Source: Lumbricus rubellus (taxonomy: Eukaryota > Annelida > Clitellata > Crassiclitellata > Lumbricidae). Taken from it: a DNA stretch of 64,000 bases. The stretch covers positions 38,271,750-38,335,749 of the forward strand of contig OX243818.1 of the NCBI GenBank assembly GCA_945859605.1, given 5' to 3'. Of this stretch, positions 47,086-57,381 are shown piece after piece (the stretch's first letter is position 1; each line of letters starts with the position of its first letter). Under the pieces are notes generated by a model that ran no database searches, was not told the origin of the DNA, and saw nothing but the letters and a program-made list of their open reading frames with translations. The position numbers were made by a program, and so were the translations under genes.

Positions 47086-48040
47086 CACATCGATAGATAG
47101 ATATTTTTAACACCAGTGAAGATACAACAGAACTCAGCGATAGGCCTATTTGTTCGTGAATCACCGTAAGAAAATTTATGTTCTTAAAAACAAAATAGGC
47201 TAACGATCGTCAGGACGGTGATGACTTTTAGTCACTTTTATAAGGGGTGGTGATGAATTGGCCTACAATGTTTTCCACGTGATCGAGATGAATTTTTTTG
47301 AGAACGGAATGTAGGCTAAATTTTACATTTCGTGAGGTCTTCTATTTGAATTTGTGGCTTCTCCCGTTCTTCAGTTTTACATAAATTTATCACATTGAAT
47401 GAGTAGGCCTAAGAAATAATGATCAATAGGGCCTAATCTCTACAACTTAACAAATTGAGAGGCTACTACTTTTATCGCCTGGTGAAGTTTTCGTAAACCA
47501 TAAATAAAAGTAAACCTAAGACTTTTCATCAATGGTGAAGAGCTAGAGTAAGACACAAGAAAAAAATACGTCTGGACATTCAAAATAATAGGCTTGAATA
47601 ATTACGACTGTTATCGCCTAATTTTTTGTGTATAGTCAACTATCTGTGATGTCCACATTATAGAAAGTACAATGTGCATTCATTTTGCGCACTGCCTATT
47701 TCGGATAGTTGATTCGTGATCAATTTGTTTGTTGCAATTGCTTTTAAAAATTGAAATCATGCCTGGGGAATTCTGATTCCGTCTCATAGATAGCATCATA
47801 ATATATCGCATTGTGTCTTCTATGCTGCGACTATAATACGATGCTCCGTTTTTTATTCTGTAGGCTATCATTATCGAATGAATATGATTATGTGACAAGA
47901 AGCTAAAGGTAGGCCTAGTCCTAATGCTGGGTGAGCTTCAGAGTGAAAACGGCAAGAAACTCGAAATGCCTGAGAATAATACAATCCACTGAAACATGCA
48001 ACAAATTCGGTGTTTTTTAACTCTGCCTTTCCGCAGAACT
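47086..48040. other. Unassigned stretch
   Basis: AT-rich; TAGGCCTA motifs dense (47084, 47146, 47406, 47911). No exon. Confidence 0.4.
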
Positions 48041-48419
48041 CCGGTGTAGCGTTTTCAGATTAGGCCTACCCCCGGTTTCAGTTTAAACCCCCCTCCACAC
48101 ACACACACACACACTAGATTTGCATTATTAATCGCCTCTATTGTGCTACAAAAATCAAAAAATGATCCCGCTTCTGGTTTTGCTCTGAAGATTGTCATCC
48201 GTCGTCACACAAAAAAGAATAGCCTCGAAGCCGTTTTTTCATGTGTTATTTTAGTTAACACTGAAAAAATTGATAACAAACCACGAAGTGGGATGACGGA
48301 TGAAGATCTTCAGAGCAAAGCAAGAAGTGGGATCATTTTTTCTGATTTTTTAGCACAACAAATGCAATGAATGATGCAGATCCAGTGTGCAGGGGTTAAT
48401 CTGAAACCTTTACACCGGT
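48041..48419. mobile_element. Snap-back MITE, ACCGGTGTAAAGG family (copy 4, diverged)
   Basis: Shorter (379 bp), with an (AC)n insertion near 48100 and worn left end (CCGGTGTAGCG). Ends 112 bp before the zinc-finger start. Confidence 0.7.
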
Positions 48420-48530
48420 CCGGAGCAAATACCTAGAGTCCTAGACAATTCAAACGAACTGATTATCTCAAAAAGCATTGCTTCGAAGCTTTTATTAGGA
48501 TATACGATTGACAGTACAGCACGAGGAAAG

Positions 48531-49633
48531 ATGGAACGTTCCCCGCAAAGACAGAAATTGTTTCTGCGGGAGAGTTACACAAAGGGGGAAAATAAAAGTA
48601 ATTCTAAATCAGGAACATATGAGTGTGAATTTTGCAAAAAATATTTGCACACAAGTGTGTTCTAAAGAAACACAAGGAAATTCATACAGGAAAAACCCCG
48701 CATCTTTGTGAAGTATGTGACAAAACGTTCATGGACTTCTCGACGTTGAAAACTCACGCTAGGATCCATACTGTAGATAAACCATTTCAGTGTGAGGTAT
48801 GCAAACAAACGCTTTCTTGTTCTAACAGTCTACGGAACCATATTAAAACCCATACGGGCGAGAGGCCTTATCAATGCCATGTATGTCAGAAATGTTTTTC
48901 AGACTCTTCAAATCTAACACGCCATGCTATAATTCATACCGGAAAGAAATCTTTCCTATGCAACGTATGTCAAAAACGTTTTACTCGGTGTTCCAATCTA
49001 GCAATTCATGCTAGAACCCATACAGGAGAGACACCATACCAATGTCAGTCATGTGACTATAAAACTAAGTACAAAAACTATCTAAAGATTCACATAAGAA
49101 CACACACTGGAGATAAACCATACATGTGCGGCGTATGCCAGAAAACGTACATATGCACTACAAGTCTGAGAATTCATGAAAAAACGCATTTAGGAGACAA
49201 ACCCTATTTGTGTATTCTTTGTGCAAAGACATTTTCCTCAACCTCAGCGCTACACAGGCACGTTGGAATCCATACTGGAGAGAGACAATACCAATGTCAG
49301 ATATGCAAATGCAGTTATTCGCGCTCTTCTAATCTGAAATATCATGTTCGACGCCATACTGGAGAAAAACCATACCAATGTCAAACATGTCAAAGACGAT
49401 TTATCCGATCCAGTGATCTAAAAAGCCATTCAAGAATTCATATAGAAGAGAAACCATACCACTGCCAATTATGTGAGTTTTCAACAAAGTATAAAAGTCA
49501 ACTGAAGTTGCACACGAGAACACATACTGGAGAGAAACCATACATTTGCCAGTCATGTCAGAAAACGTTCTTAAGTGCTTCACGTCTGAGACGTCATGGA
49601 AGAATCCACTCGGTGCCTGACGCACGCTTGTAA
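48531..49633 (+). CDS. C2H2 zinc-finger protein, 12 fingers, frameshift in finger 1
   Basis: An ATG at 48531 opens a frame (MERSPQRQKLF...) that runs into finger 1 (YECEFCKKYLHTSVF) and then hits TAA at 48663. One base earlier or later the frame continues: LKKHKEIHTGK and eleven complete fingers follow in line to TAA at 49631. Fingers have C-x2-C-x12-H-x3-H spacing and TGEKPY-type linkers. Two (near residues 150 and 290 of the protein) have the CxxCxxxTKYKxxLKxH form. No KRAB, SCAN or BTB domain. Poly-finger proteins bind DNA, usually as repressors. Single exon. The one-base loss makes a full product impossible from ATG 48531 unless it is a sequencing error or an intron is used; otherwise pseudogene. 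Confidence 0.82.
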
Positions 49634-49821
49634 AACACTTTACAAAGTACTGTTCACAGTCTACAAAGTTATGTTGCAGTCCATTCTTGACGATAGGTAG
49701 GCCTACTAGTTTCATTTACGCCAGAATGCATTCCCACACGTTTATTTCAGGCATATCAGAGAATAAGGTTTGATGCAATTCGTTTACAATTCGTTCTAAA
49801 AAATTCTATGCCACGTTTGAA

Positions 49822-49827
49822 AATAAA
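49822..49827 (+). terminator. Polyadenylation signal of the zinc-finger gene
   Basis: AATAAA about 190 nt after the zinc-finger stop. Confidence 0.5.
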
Positions 49828-50982
49828 ACAATGATTTTCGAGCCTTACACCAACTAATTAATATCTCAGCAAAAATTGCTTGGAATATATGATGTTATTG
49901 AATTAGGCTACATCCGTTTCTGATCACAGAAGAAATCTCAATCAATGACAACCCGCATGAACCAATACTAATACTAATAATAATAATTCATGCACATAAG
50001 ACTTAGTGACGATTAGGCAATCTATCGGTCTTCAATAGCCTACGGCGTTGTTGGAGTGAACATACTTTAATGAGAATCTTGCAATAATTGTTCTGCGTTT
50101 TTACAAGATTCAAACATGTTTTATTAATTTTTTTTATTTTTGCCTAGTCAAGAAGTTTAACTAGATTCTATTGTTTCTATGCGTTCACTTTCATGGAGGC
50201 AACATAAGAAGCAATTGAAAAAAATTATTTTTCTCTTTTGATTTTATTTTTGACTGATTTTGGCCACAAATTTAGGAGGTAGGAATGCGCCTAATGCAAA
50301 CGACCTAGTTAGGCCTAGGCCCACGTGTCAAATTATTGTGATCTTCAGCTCTGCTCACAGCCGAAAAATGGGCCGCATAAAAAGACCTGATCTGCTGTGG
50401 TGGCCTACGGATAGGCACGCTTTGCAATGCATGCTGAAAGCTTAAGTTAAAGTCAACTTATACTGCTTCTGCAGCGAGCCTGAGAGACTTTGAAAGCAAT
50501 GGGTGTTGTCCTGTTTCTATATTCGTATATGCTTATGGCGTCTATGAAATGATCTCACGGCATGAATCAAGGTAAATTACAAGCATAGTCAATTAGTCAT
50601 TAGTCAAAGATATACAATGTAAATAGAATAGCATAACATCTATTTTTTCATCCAATGCATAAAACAGGTCATAATTGCGTTAAATTTATAGAATATGTTG
50701 GCTAGCGCAGGATATCCATTAGAGGCCGAAGGTTCCGCTAGCCATTGTCACCTGGGAGCATTGGGTTGGAACGATGCATCACGGTCGACTGCGTAACGCA
50801 TAAAAGAATAGCACATTATTAACTAGCTTATTATACTAGGCGAAAATTGAGGAAACTCAGAGTAATAGGCCTATTAGGATATATATTGAAGTAATACAAA
50901 CGAACACAAGCGTAGACTTAGCCTACGTAGGCTATGACGATGAATAATTTGTAATTGTAATAAATCTTTGTTCCGTTGACAG
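49828..50982. other. Unassigned stretch upstream of gene 3
   Basis: Possible promoter region of gene 3 and 5' intron; no TATA box placed with confidence. AT-rich with TAGGCCTA motifs. Confidence 0.4.
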
Positions 50983-51024
50983 AAAAGAAAGACATGGCGC
51001 AGCAAACAACTTTAGAAGCTCAAG
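50983..51024 (+). CDS. Gene 3 start exon
   Basis: Acceptor TTCCGTTGACAG at 50982, donor CAAG/GTAGCC at 51025. ATG at 50994 in a good context (GACATGG) opens MAQQTTLEAQ with one base over, which joins exon 2 (AT) as an aspartate codon. A 5' non-coding exon must lie upstream. No counterpart recognised in gene 1. Confidence 0.58.
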
Positions 51025-51484
51025 GTAGCCTGGCTGAGTTAGCCTAATTGGTTATCGCGTGCAATCTAATCGTTATTTAAGAAACATTTTTATGCAAAGT
51101 AGCCTACGTGCAGTTCCCTCACAAACCGCTTGCGACATTCAATCTGCTTTAAAAGTCTCGCATGTGCGATTATGTAATATCACGCAATAATGTCTGTCCG
51201 TTCAATGCCACCAGTAAATTTCGTCTGCAGTCATACAGGCAAAATCGTTACACAATGAGCATCAGGTTATAAGCCACATCACTCGATTTCGCTGCACGAC
51301 AGAGTTATCTTCAAAATACCTGCTAGAGAATCTCGATCAGTGAAAGTTCGGGTATGCACGCACTCGTGGTTTTAGATATTCTGCTTTGCTGTCTGTAAAT
51401 TTCGTATCATCACTTTGTTAAGTCAGACTTTTAACGAAATGCACTGCGTTAATTAAATACATTTAGTAATATTGTTGCATTCAG

Positions 51485-51595
51485 ATGAAGATATCAGTTC
51501 ACGGGGTTGTAAAAGAAGACATTCCAGTGACACTGAAACGACGGGGAATTTAGAAAAGAAGCAACAATTAGAATCAATTACAGGACTATATACAG
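51485..51595 (+). CDS. Gene 3 exon 2
   Basis: Acceptor TTGCATTCAG at 51484, donor TACAG/GTAGGT at 51596. 111 nt: two bases, 36 codons, one base. Encodes a charged, basic stretch (GCKRRHSSDTETTG, then LEKKQQLESITG). KRRHSSD could be a nuclear signal or phosphosite; no domain. The decayed twin at 10648-10752 in gene 1 shows it is a real exon. Confidence 0.65.
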
Positions 51596-52004
51596 GTAGG
51601 TTAATATTATTACGATCAACATTCCCGTGATTCCGTGGAGTAATAAGTCTAAGGATAGGCTTAAGAAATCAGTGGGTGAATTTTCTGACTTCTGATTGGC
51701 AAGTCTAAACACTAGCCTACCTTCTTATCAATCATTTTACGAGTTTTTACGTAGGCTACAAACACCTTCTGGCAAAATAGTTACAGTAGGCCTACAAGCC
51801 ATTAATTTTTAAGTTGCAGTTGAAAATAACTAAAGAATTCTTATACGCAATCCTATATTTTTAAATGGCAATAGGCCTAGCATGTCAGATGCTTGAATAA
51901 GCAAACTCGACAAGATTAGTGAATTTCCCGTGCAGGTATGAAATCAGCTAAAATTGGTCTCGCTATAATATTACAGAGCATGTCAGATGCTTGAAGAAGC
52001 AAAA
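51596..52004 (+). other. Gene 3 intron 2-A, first part
   Basis: Contains a short direct repeat AGCATGTCAGATGCTTGAA (51879 and 51978), probably the 5' flank duplicated by the SINE insertion. No exon. Confidence 0.45.
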
Positions 52005-52235
52005 TTGTGGGACAAGGTGGTGCAGTGGATGTGTTCGCTGCCTTGCAGTCAGAGGGTGCAGGTTCGAATCCACCCCATCCGCCGTGTAGAAACCTTGGGC
52101 AAGTCCTTCACTCGCAATTGCTCAGCGCTTCGGTGTGAAACTCCGATGCAATGTCCGCGCTGTAGTGGGGAGCGCTCCTGAGTAGAGTTCTTGAAAGGGC
52201 GCAATAACAAGTGCACATAAAAACAAACAAATTAC
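52005..52235 (+). mobile_element. tRNA-derived SINE
   Basis: A-box TGGTGCAGTGG at 52018-52028 and B-box GGTTCGAATCC at 52061-52071, 43 bp apart, as in tRNA promoters, but no cloverleaf anticodon stem. The body (CTTCGGTGTGAAACTCCGAT, GGGAGCGCTCCTGAGTAG) resembles the local LINE 3' end, suggesting that the SINE borrows that LINE's machinery. A-rich end ACATAAAAACAAAC. Confidence 0.8.
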
Positions 52236-52301
52236 ACAAGTCTCGGTAAAATTAACCTTGGATTAAAAATCTGATTCAGAAAAGAAAATTATAGAAACCT
52301 C

Positions 52302-52642
52302 CAGTGGCGGCGCCAGGATTTCAGTGGGGGTTTTTTGGGCGGGAGGGCTGAATCCTCGCGAAAGAAATTTTCCATTTCATTCGCCAAAATTTCTGACGAC
52401 CTTTTTTACTCGTTCGGTCTAAATCTCATGGAAATTTTCCATTTGTCACGCCAAAAATGTTCACGACCTTTTTTTAGTCATTTGGCCGACATCTCATAGA
52501 TATGATACTATATTATTTAGACTAGTTTTTAGGGAGGGCTGAGCATCGAGATATTTCATTTTTTTCATGTAGAAAAACCGGATGCCTTTTTTGGGCGGGG
52601 GGAATTAGCCCTTAGCCCCTTTCTGGCGCCGCTAGCCTACTG
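52302..52642. mobile_element. Degenerate hAT-type element
   Basis: Left end CAGTGGCGGCGCCAGG intact; right end CTGGCGCCGCTAGCC worn. Interior words CGACCTTTTTTACTCG and TTAGTCATTTGGCCGAC match the 27677 family. No target duplication visible. Confidence 0.65.
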
Positions 52643-52777
52643 TAAACCATTCACAAGTAGCATTTTAGTTAGCCTACTCGTCTCAGTCTGAAATTGAAGT
52701 GCCGTTGGCCCACAGGCTTCGAATGTTTTGGCATGACATTGTGTCAGAAAATAATGTTCTGGAATTATTTCTTTCAG

Positions 52778-53279
52778 AAAAATTTACCCTGCGCGCAATT
52801 CGTGATTTCGATCCCGATCAGATGAATCAAAGCGAGTTAAGACAACTCTGCCGCATTTCACAGACAATTCTAAATTCGGAATACAAGCACATAAGCCATG
52901 TAAAACACCTGATGCAAGGTAACAGTGAAATGCATCAGCGACAACCTGGTGGGTCTGAAATCGGAATGCATAACAAAGAGGAACGTAATTACGAAGAAAA
53001 TACCGAATTAAAAGAGTCTGATCTGCCAAGGCATGACAATCAACCTACACCAAAGGACGACTTAGAAACACCAGATACAAAAGTTTGCAGCATTCGAGAA
53101 GAAACATCCATCATTCAAGTAAAGATAACGGAAGAAAAATTGACGACAGGTCAAATGGATCTGCAAACTACGAGTCGCATTGATGGCCCCCTTCCGCCGT
53201 ATTACGGGCCTCGTAATGAAAAGGCGCTTAAATTTGGAACAGGAGACATAATGGAGACGATCCCTCCTGCAAATATTGG
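52778..53279 (+). CDS. Gene 3 exon A: first part of split SH3 (long-linker form)
   Basis: Acceptor TTCTTTCAG at 52777, donor GG/GTGAAT at 53280. Exon 2's last G plus AA gives glutamate, then FTLRAIRDFDP (SH3 first strand), a 120-residue hydrophilic linker (His, Gln, Glu and Lys rich, one PLPPYYGP proline motif near its end), then ALKFGTGDIMETI. Joined to exon B it completes an SH3 domain with its RT loop interrupted. PLPPYYGP could itself be an SH3 ligand in cis. No frameshifts. Gene 3 is the best-preserved N-terminal half of the family in this window. Confidence 0.75.
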
Positions 53280-53528
53280 GTGAATATTTTGCATAAATTT
53301 GAGTTCTCTTTAAACCCCATTTGTCAACAACAAAAAACATTTGGGAAAGTTCTCGTCCTAAACTTGGCAGGCCGAAATTAAAATTGGCCTAACGTCGCTA
53401 ACGATCACTGAAAGGAAAATGTTTTGTTACAGTATAGGGCCTAACCGAAACTTCCACGGTCCAGTGTAATCATAGCCTAAGTTGTTCTGTTGTCGGTCCA
53501 CCCAATTTTGTTGCAAACAACATGCGAC

Positions 53529-54136
53529 GGTTCCACGACAACTGGTCTACCGACAACTCGTCTAACGACAACTCGTCTCCGGACAATTGGTCTAACGACA
53601 ACTGGTCTACTGACGAATAGTATTGATGAAATAGAAGCTGGATTTACGGAAATTTTTTTTTGCTTAAATGGAAGCTGGATTGATGATTTTCATTCATGTA
53701 TTCCAACATGCACCCATTTCTACGTCAAATCTAAAAATACCTTCATCCAGCTTCTATTTCTCGCCTGTTATTTTAGTCAATCTAGCTTTTATTTCATATA
53801 TAAAAATATCCTCATCCAGCTCCCATTACTTAAGCAGTTTTCTTATCAATCCTGTTTCCATTTCAGATCTATAAATACCTTCATCCAGCTTTTATTTATC
53901 ATGCGCTATTTTCGTCAATCCAGCTTCTACTTCACCTGTAAGAGAACCATCATCCAGATTCCATTTCTCTTGCGTTTTTCCATCAATCAAACCTCCATTT
54001 CACCTCTAAAAACTATAATCCAGCTTCCATTTCTCAAGCGCTGGATAGTTGTCAGTAGACCAGTTGTCGTTAGACGAATTGTCCGGAGACCACTTGTCGT
54101 TAGACGAGTTGTCGTTAGACGAGTTGTCGTGACACC
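53529..54136. mobile_element. Foldback element with exact 9-bp target duplication
   Basis: Ends GGTTCCACGACAACTGGTC and inverse GTTGTCGTGACACC; arms are tandem units of about 15 bp (CGACAACTCGTCTAN). ACATGCGAC stands at 53520-53528 and again at 54137-54145. The same intron in gene 1 (about 12442-12455, GCAAACAACGTGCAAG) is uninterrupted. The interior has ATCCAGCTTCCAT repeats. A 9-bp duplication suggests Mutator-like movement; tandem arms recall sea-urchin TU elements. Confidence 0.87.
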
Positions 54137-54754
54137 ACATGCGACATTGGTCTATCATTCCATCTGTTCCGTTCAACCGCTTTTTTTGCTGTTAGGTCGG
54201 AAATATTTCTGAAAAGTTTCAGTCGAAATTTCTTTAGGCTATGCAATTTCTAATTACACTGGACAACAGTGATTTTGCTTCCTGGACACTTTCATGTGTT
54301 TCTTATGCAGTTTCTGCTGCTGATTACGAAAATCACCTTGAAATTGTCCCATCACGTAGGCCTAACGTTTTTGAGATATCTTCAAATTTTCATTACGTTT
54401 TGGAATCGTCAAAAAAACGGTGGGTGGCCTCCCTAATAGTGTTATAACTTTTGTTCTATGTTAAAAATATTTTGATGAAATCTGGCCATCTTGTGTAAAT
54501 ATGAATTATCTTTAAGCCTGTAAAATTTCATGTCGAAATTCTTACTTTTGGCAAAGATATTGGCCAAAAACCTAAGAAGGAGGTCCTTTTTGGCTCACAC
54601 CGTACATTGTAGCCTACATGTGCAACTAAACAAGGAATAACTGTGAAAACTTTAATTTCATGTTTCCAACTTTTATAAGTGATACAGTCATCATCAGCAT
54701 CAATATTATGAGAAAGAACTGTTATAAAGATTTGTTGTTCATTCAAATTAAATT
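54137..54754 (+). other. Gene 3 intron A-B, middle part
   Basis: Family intron to about 54240, then unassigned AT-rich DNA. No exon. Confidence 0.4.
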
Positions 54755-55090
54755 ATAGTATATTAATGTATCCACTATAATATGAGCGTTTAAGTTAAAA
54801 TCTTGCATGCTGTTTTTCTCAAAACCCTTATGTGATACAACAATTCTGAGCATACCATCGTGTTCAGCACGTCAAATTCTATAGAAAACCGTCAAAGATT
54901 TTTTGAGAAGTAAAAAAAATAAATTATAGTATATTGTAAATGTAGGCAATATATGAGCATTTAAGTTAAAATCTTGCATGCTGTTTTCTCAAAAACCTTA
55001 CGTGATGCAACAATTCTGAGCACACCATCGTGTTCAGTACGTCAAATTCTATAGAAAACTGTCAAAGATTTTTCGGAAGCAAAAAAAGTT
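54755..55090. repeat. Tandem duplication, two units of about 165-185 bp
   Basis: Both units contain TAAGTTAAAATCTTGCATGC, CAACAATTCTGAGCA, CCATCGTGTTCAG and CGTCAAATTCTATAGAAAAC in the same order (unit starts about 54755 and 54925). Intronic, non-coding. Confidence 0.8.
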
Positions 55091-55549
55091 AAAATTTGTG
55101 TAATCATAATTATGATTAGGCTACGATACCTGAGAGTTGATCCGTTTTTAACAAAAATTAATGACCCAGAAGGGTTGCTAGACTTAGGCTAAGCATTGAA
55201 AATTTTCGTTGAGTCTATTCTTTCTATTTAATCACTTGTAACCCGGGGTTCACTTGATATAGACATGGATTGAGCTAGATTCTGGCTTTGCATTCAATTT
55301 GGCTGATCCTTTGTCTATCGGCCTTCCGTTACCTAGGGATGATGATTAAATTCATCAATGAGGATGGGAACCCTACAGGTTGCTGCGCAGTTAAATTTTA
55401 ATAAACTTGTTCTTATCTGGTACTTTGTATAGGCCTATCATGTTATATTACCGCGCACTAAGTCTAGTCAGTTTGAATGTATGGTATTATTGCTATACGG
55501 AAACTGCTAATTAAGAATAATGATGATATCTAACCTAATGGTTTTGCAG
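55091..55549 (+). other. Gene 3 intron A-B, end
   Basis: Aligns with the gene 1 intron just before exon B (ATTGCTATAA, CCGCTAATTAAGAATAATG). Nothing else. Confidence 0.5.
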
Positions 55550-55629
55550 TGACTTCAATGGATGGTGGCGGGTCAAGCACTTGGACAGTGGAGACATCGG
55601 ATACATACCAAGAAATTGCGTTGTAATAG
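55550..55629 (+). CDS. Gene 3 exon B: second half of SH3
   Basis: Acceptor TTTTGCAG at 55549, donor ATAG/GTAAGT at 55630. Encodes DFNGWWRVKHLDSGDIGY then IPRNCVVI. GWWxxxHLxSGxxGYIPxN is the SH3 hallmark: Trp pair, distal loop, and the Pro and Asn of the peptide-binding face. Joined with the end of exon A (TGDIMETI) it matches Src-type SH3 from the RT loop on. It is the uninterrupted twin of the transposon-split exon in gene 1. Confidence 0.85.
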
Positions 55630-55924
55630 GTAAGTGCCAAAGATGGCACTGGTACAAATTTAAAACTTCTAAACATTTAAATTTAGCCTAACGTGAATAC
55701 GATCCTTACGCCTATGGCATTTACTTTTTGATCATCGCTAAGTATCTGATGGGACCTCCATGCCATCGCAGCCTCTATCATGGTTTGCTACAGTAGGCCC
55801 ATGTCGCATAAACTATGCCTCACTCACTAGATTCACCCTGAAGGAAAGGCTCAGATTGAAAACGTTGAGCATGCAAAATTTCAAATACTCGAAACTCACA
55901 ACCAGATTTCAATTATTCATTCCG

Positions 55925-56460
55925 AAAATGTATGTAGCCTCTCTGTAAGAAGTCTGCTCAGATCCGCTCCCAGCCACTGCGAAAGAGAAGGGTCTTAGAT
56001 AACTGGTATAAAGTAGGTAGGCCTACGTTAATCCGGAGTAGAAAGCGCAGCGCAGACATGCTTCTTTGGCTTCCTGTATTGCAACGGATAGAGTTCAAGA
56101 TTTTGACACTTATGCGCAATTCTCTTCTTAGGGTAGCTCCCTCCTACCTCCGTGCTTTCTGTATCCAAGCTCCTCTCTCCATGGTCACTCTGCCCTTCGT
56201 TCAGCAGCATATGGCCTCCATTTGGTTCCTCGCATGCGTGGTGCTACTGCCCAATCCAGAAGTTTTGCTTATATTGGCCCCTCTTGCTGGAACCGTCTTC
56301 CGCACAAGCTGCGTCTTGAGCTTCTCAGTCTCTCTCTCCCTCTGTTTAGGAAACGCCTGAAGACTATAGCTCTACTATTCGTTAGGGGTAGTGTTAACTA
56401 GGGTCGGCAGCGCTACTGAATCTGTGAGCGGCGCTATATAAATGTTCAATTACAATAACA
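55925..56460. mobile_element. Two LINE 3' fragments in the gene 3 intron
   Basis: 55925-56012 (minus) is an old relic shared with gene 1 (15708-15812). 56045-56460 (+) is younger: WLPVLQRIEFKILTLMRNSL then frameshifted tail, GCGGCGCTATATAAATG and an ATTACAATAAC tail. AAAGCGC flanks both ends (56044-56051 and 56461-56467), a likely target duplication; gene 1 lacks the second insert. Confidence 0.78.
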
Positions 56461-56724
56461 AAAAGCGCTAGCAGTTAGAGTATAATTGCTCATAGCATTT
56501 ATTGCATTTGCTTTGTGATCGTCGCTAATATTATTGTTGCTTTCAACTAATCTCATGGAATGGCAGTTTTGATGCCAGCAAGTCAAAAAATCTAAGCCAT
56601 TAATGGATGCCATCGACTGAAACTGTCTAGACTAAGACTTAGTGTTTGTATTTGAAATGTGTCTTTTTGAAACACACTGTTAATAAAAAACGTAACTGTG
56701 CATCAATTCTTATTGTTTAAATAG
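56461..56724 (+). other. Gene 3 intron before the microexon
   Basis: Aligns with gene 1 15830-16106. No other feature. Confidence 0.5.
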
Positions 56725-56753
56725 AAAAAGATCATCAACCTTCTGATACAACG
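56725..56753 (+). CDS. Gene 3 microexon, 29 nt
   Basis: Acceptor GTTTAAATAG at 56724, donor ACG/GTGAGT at 56754. EKDHQPSDTT. Same length and phases as 16107-16135. Confidence 0.78.
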
Positions 56754-57333
56754 GTGAGTTGTGAAACTCTTTTATCCAATCAGGTTTTATATCTAGTGGG
56801 CTGCTTAATACCAATAATGCCCATTTTATTAAATCCACGAGCTCTTGCATTTAAAATAATTCATGATTTTGTCCTGTGCCCCAAACCATAAATGAATAAG
56901 TTTAATTGGTTTTAGTTCCGGATTATGGAATCAAAATCAACACAATTAGGCTAAGCCTACTACTAAACCTGACTTTCAATTTCAGACTGAGATATTTACT
57001 AGGTAGCCTATGATACAAATTATCCTCCCGTCGGTAGTAGTGTTGAGAGACCTCGTACTGACTCAGCCTCGCCCTGACCAATAGAAGGTCTCCAAATAAT
57101 TGTCACGTGACATAAGTTGCCAAGCTTAGGACATGTCAATCAAAGCATTGTCGTGAGCATAATCAGATTCTGCCAATCAATAATTTGTCTGCCTCTTTGT
57201 TTGAGTGTCTCTTTGTCCGTATCTCTAATGATGCTTAATTAAGCATCACAGAGATGTTGGTCGACCGAGCACATGCGTTATATTTAAGGAGCAAACAGAA
57301 GGCGACCGCCTTGCACTACTTGGCAGGAAATTG
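56754..57333 (+). other. Gene 3 intron microexon-C, first part
   Basis: First 200 bp align with gene 1 intron after 16136. Then an inverted pair TAATGATGCTTAATTAAGCATCA near 57227 (short palindrome). Nothing else. Confidence 0.45.
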
Positions 57334-57381
57334 ACCGATGTAAATGTTTAAAATTACCCCCCGGTTTCAGATAACCCCATG

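Noticed and set aside
52011..52090. Possible functional tRNA gene
   Set aside because: A and B boxes are present but no paired acceptor or anticodon stem is evident, and a SINE body follows.
53490..54212. 240-residue open frame
   Set aside because: Crosses the complete foldback element including both repeat arms; composition follows the ATCCAGCTTC repeats.
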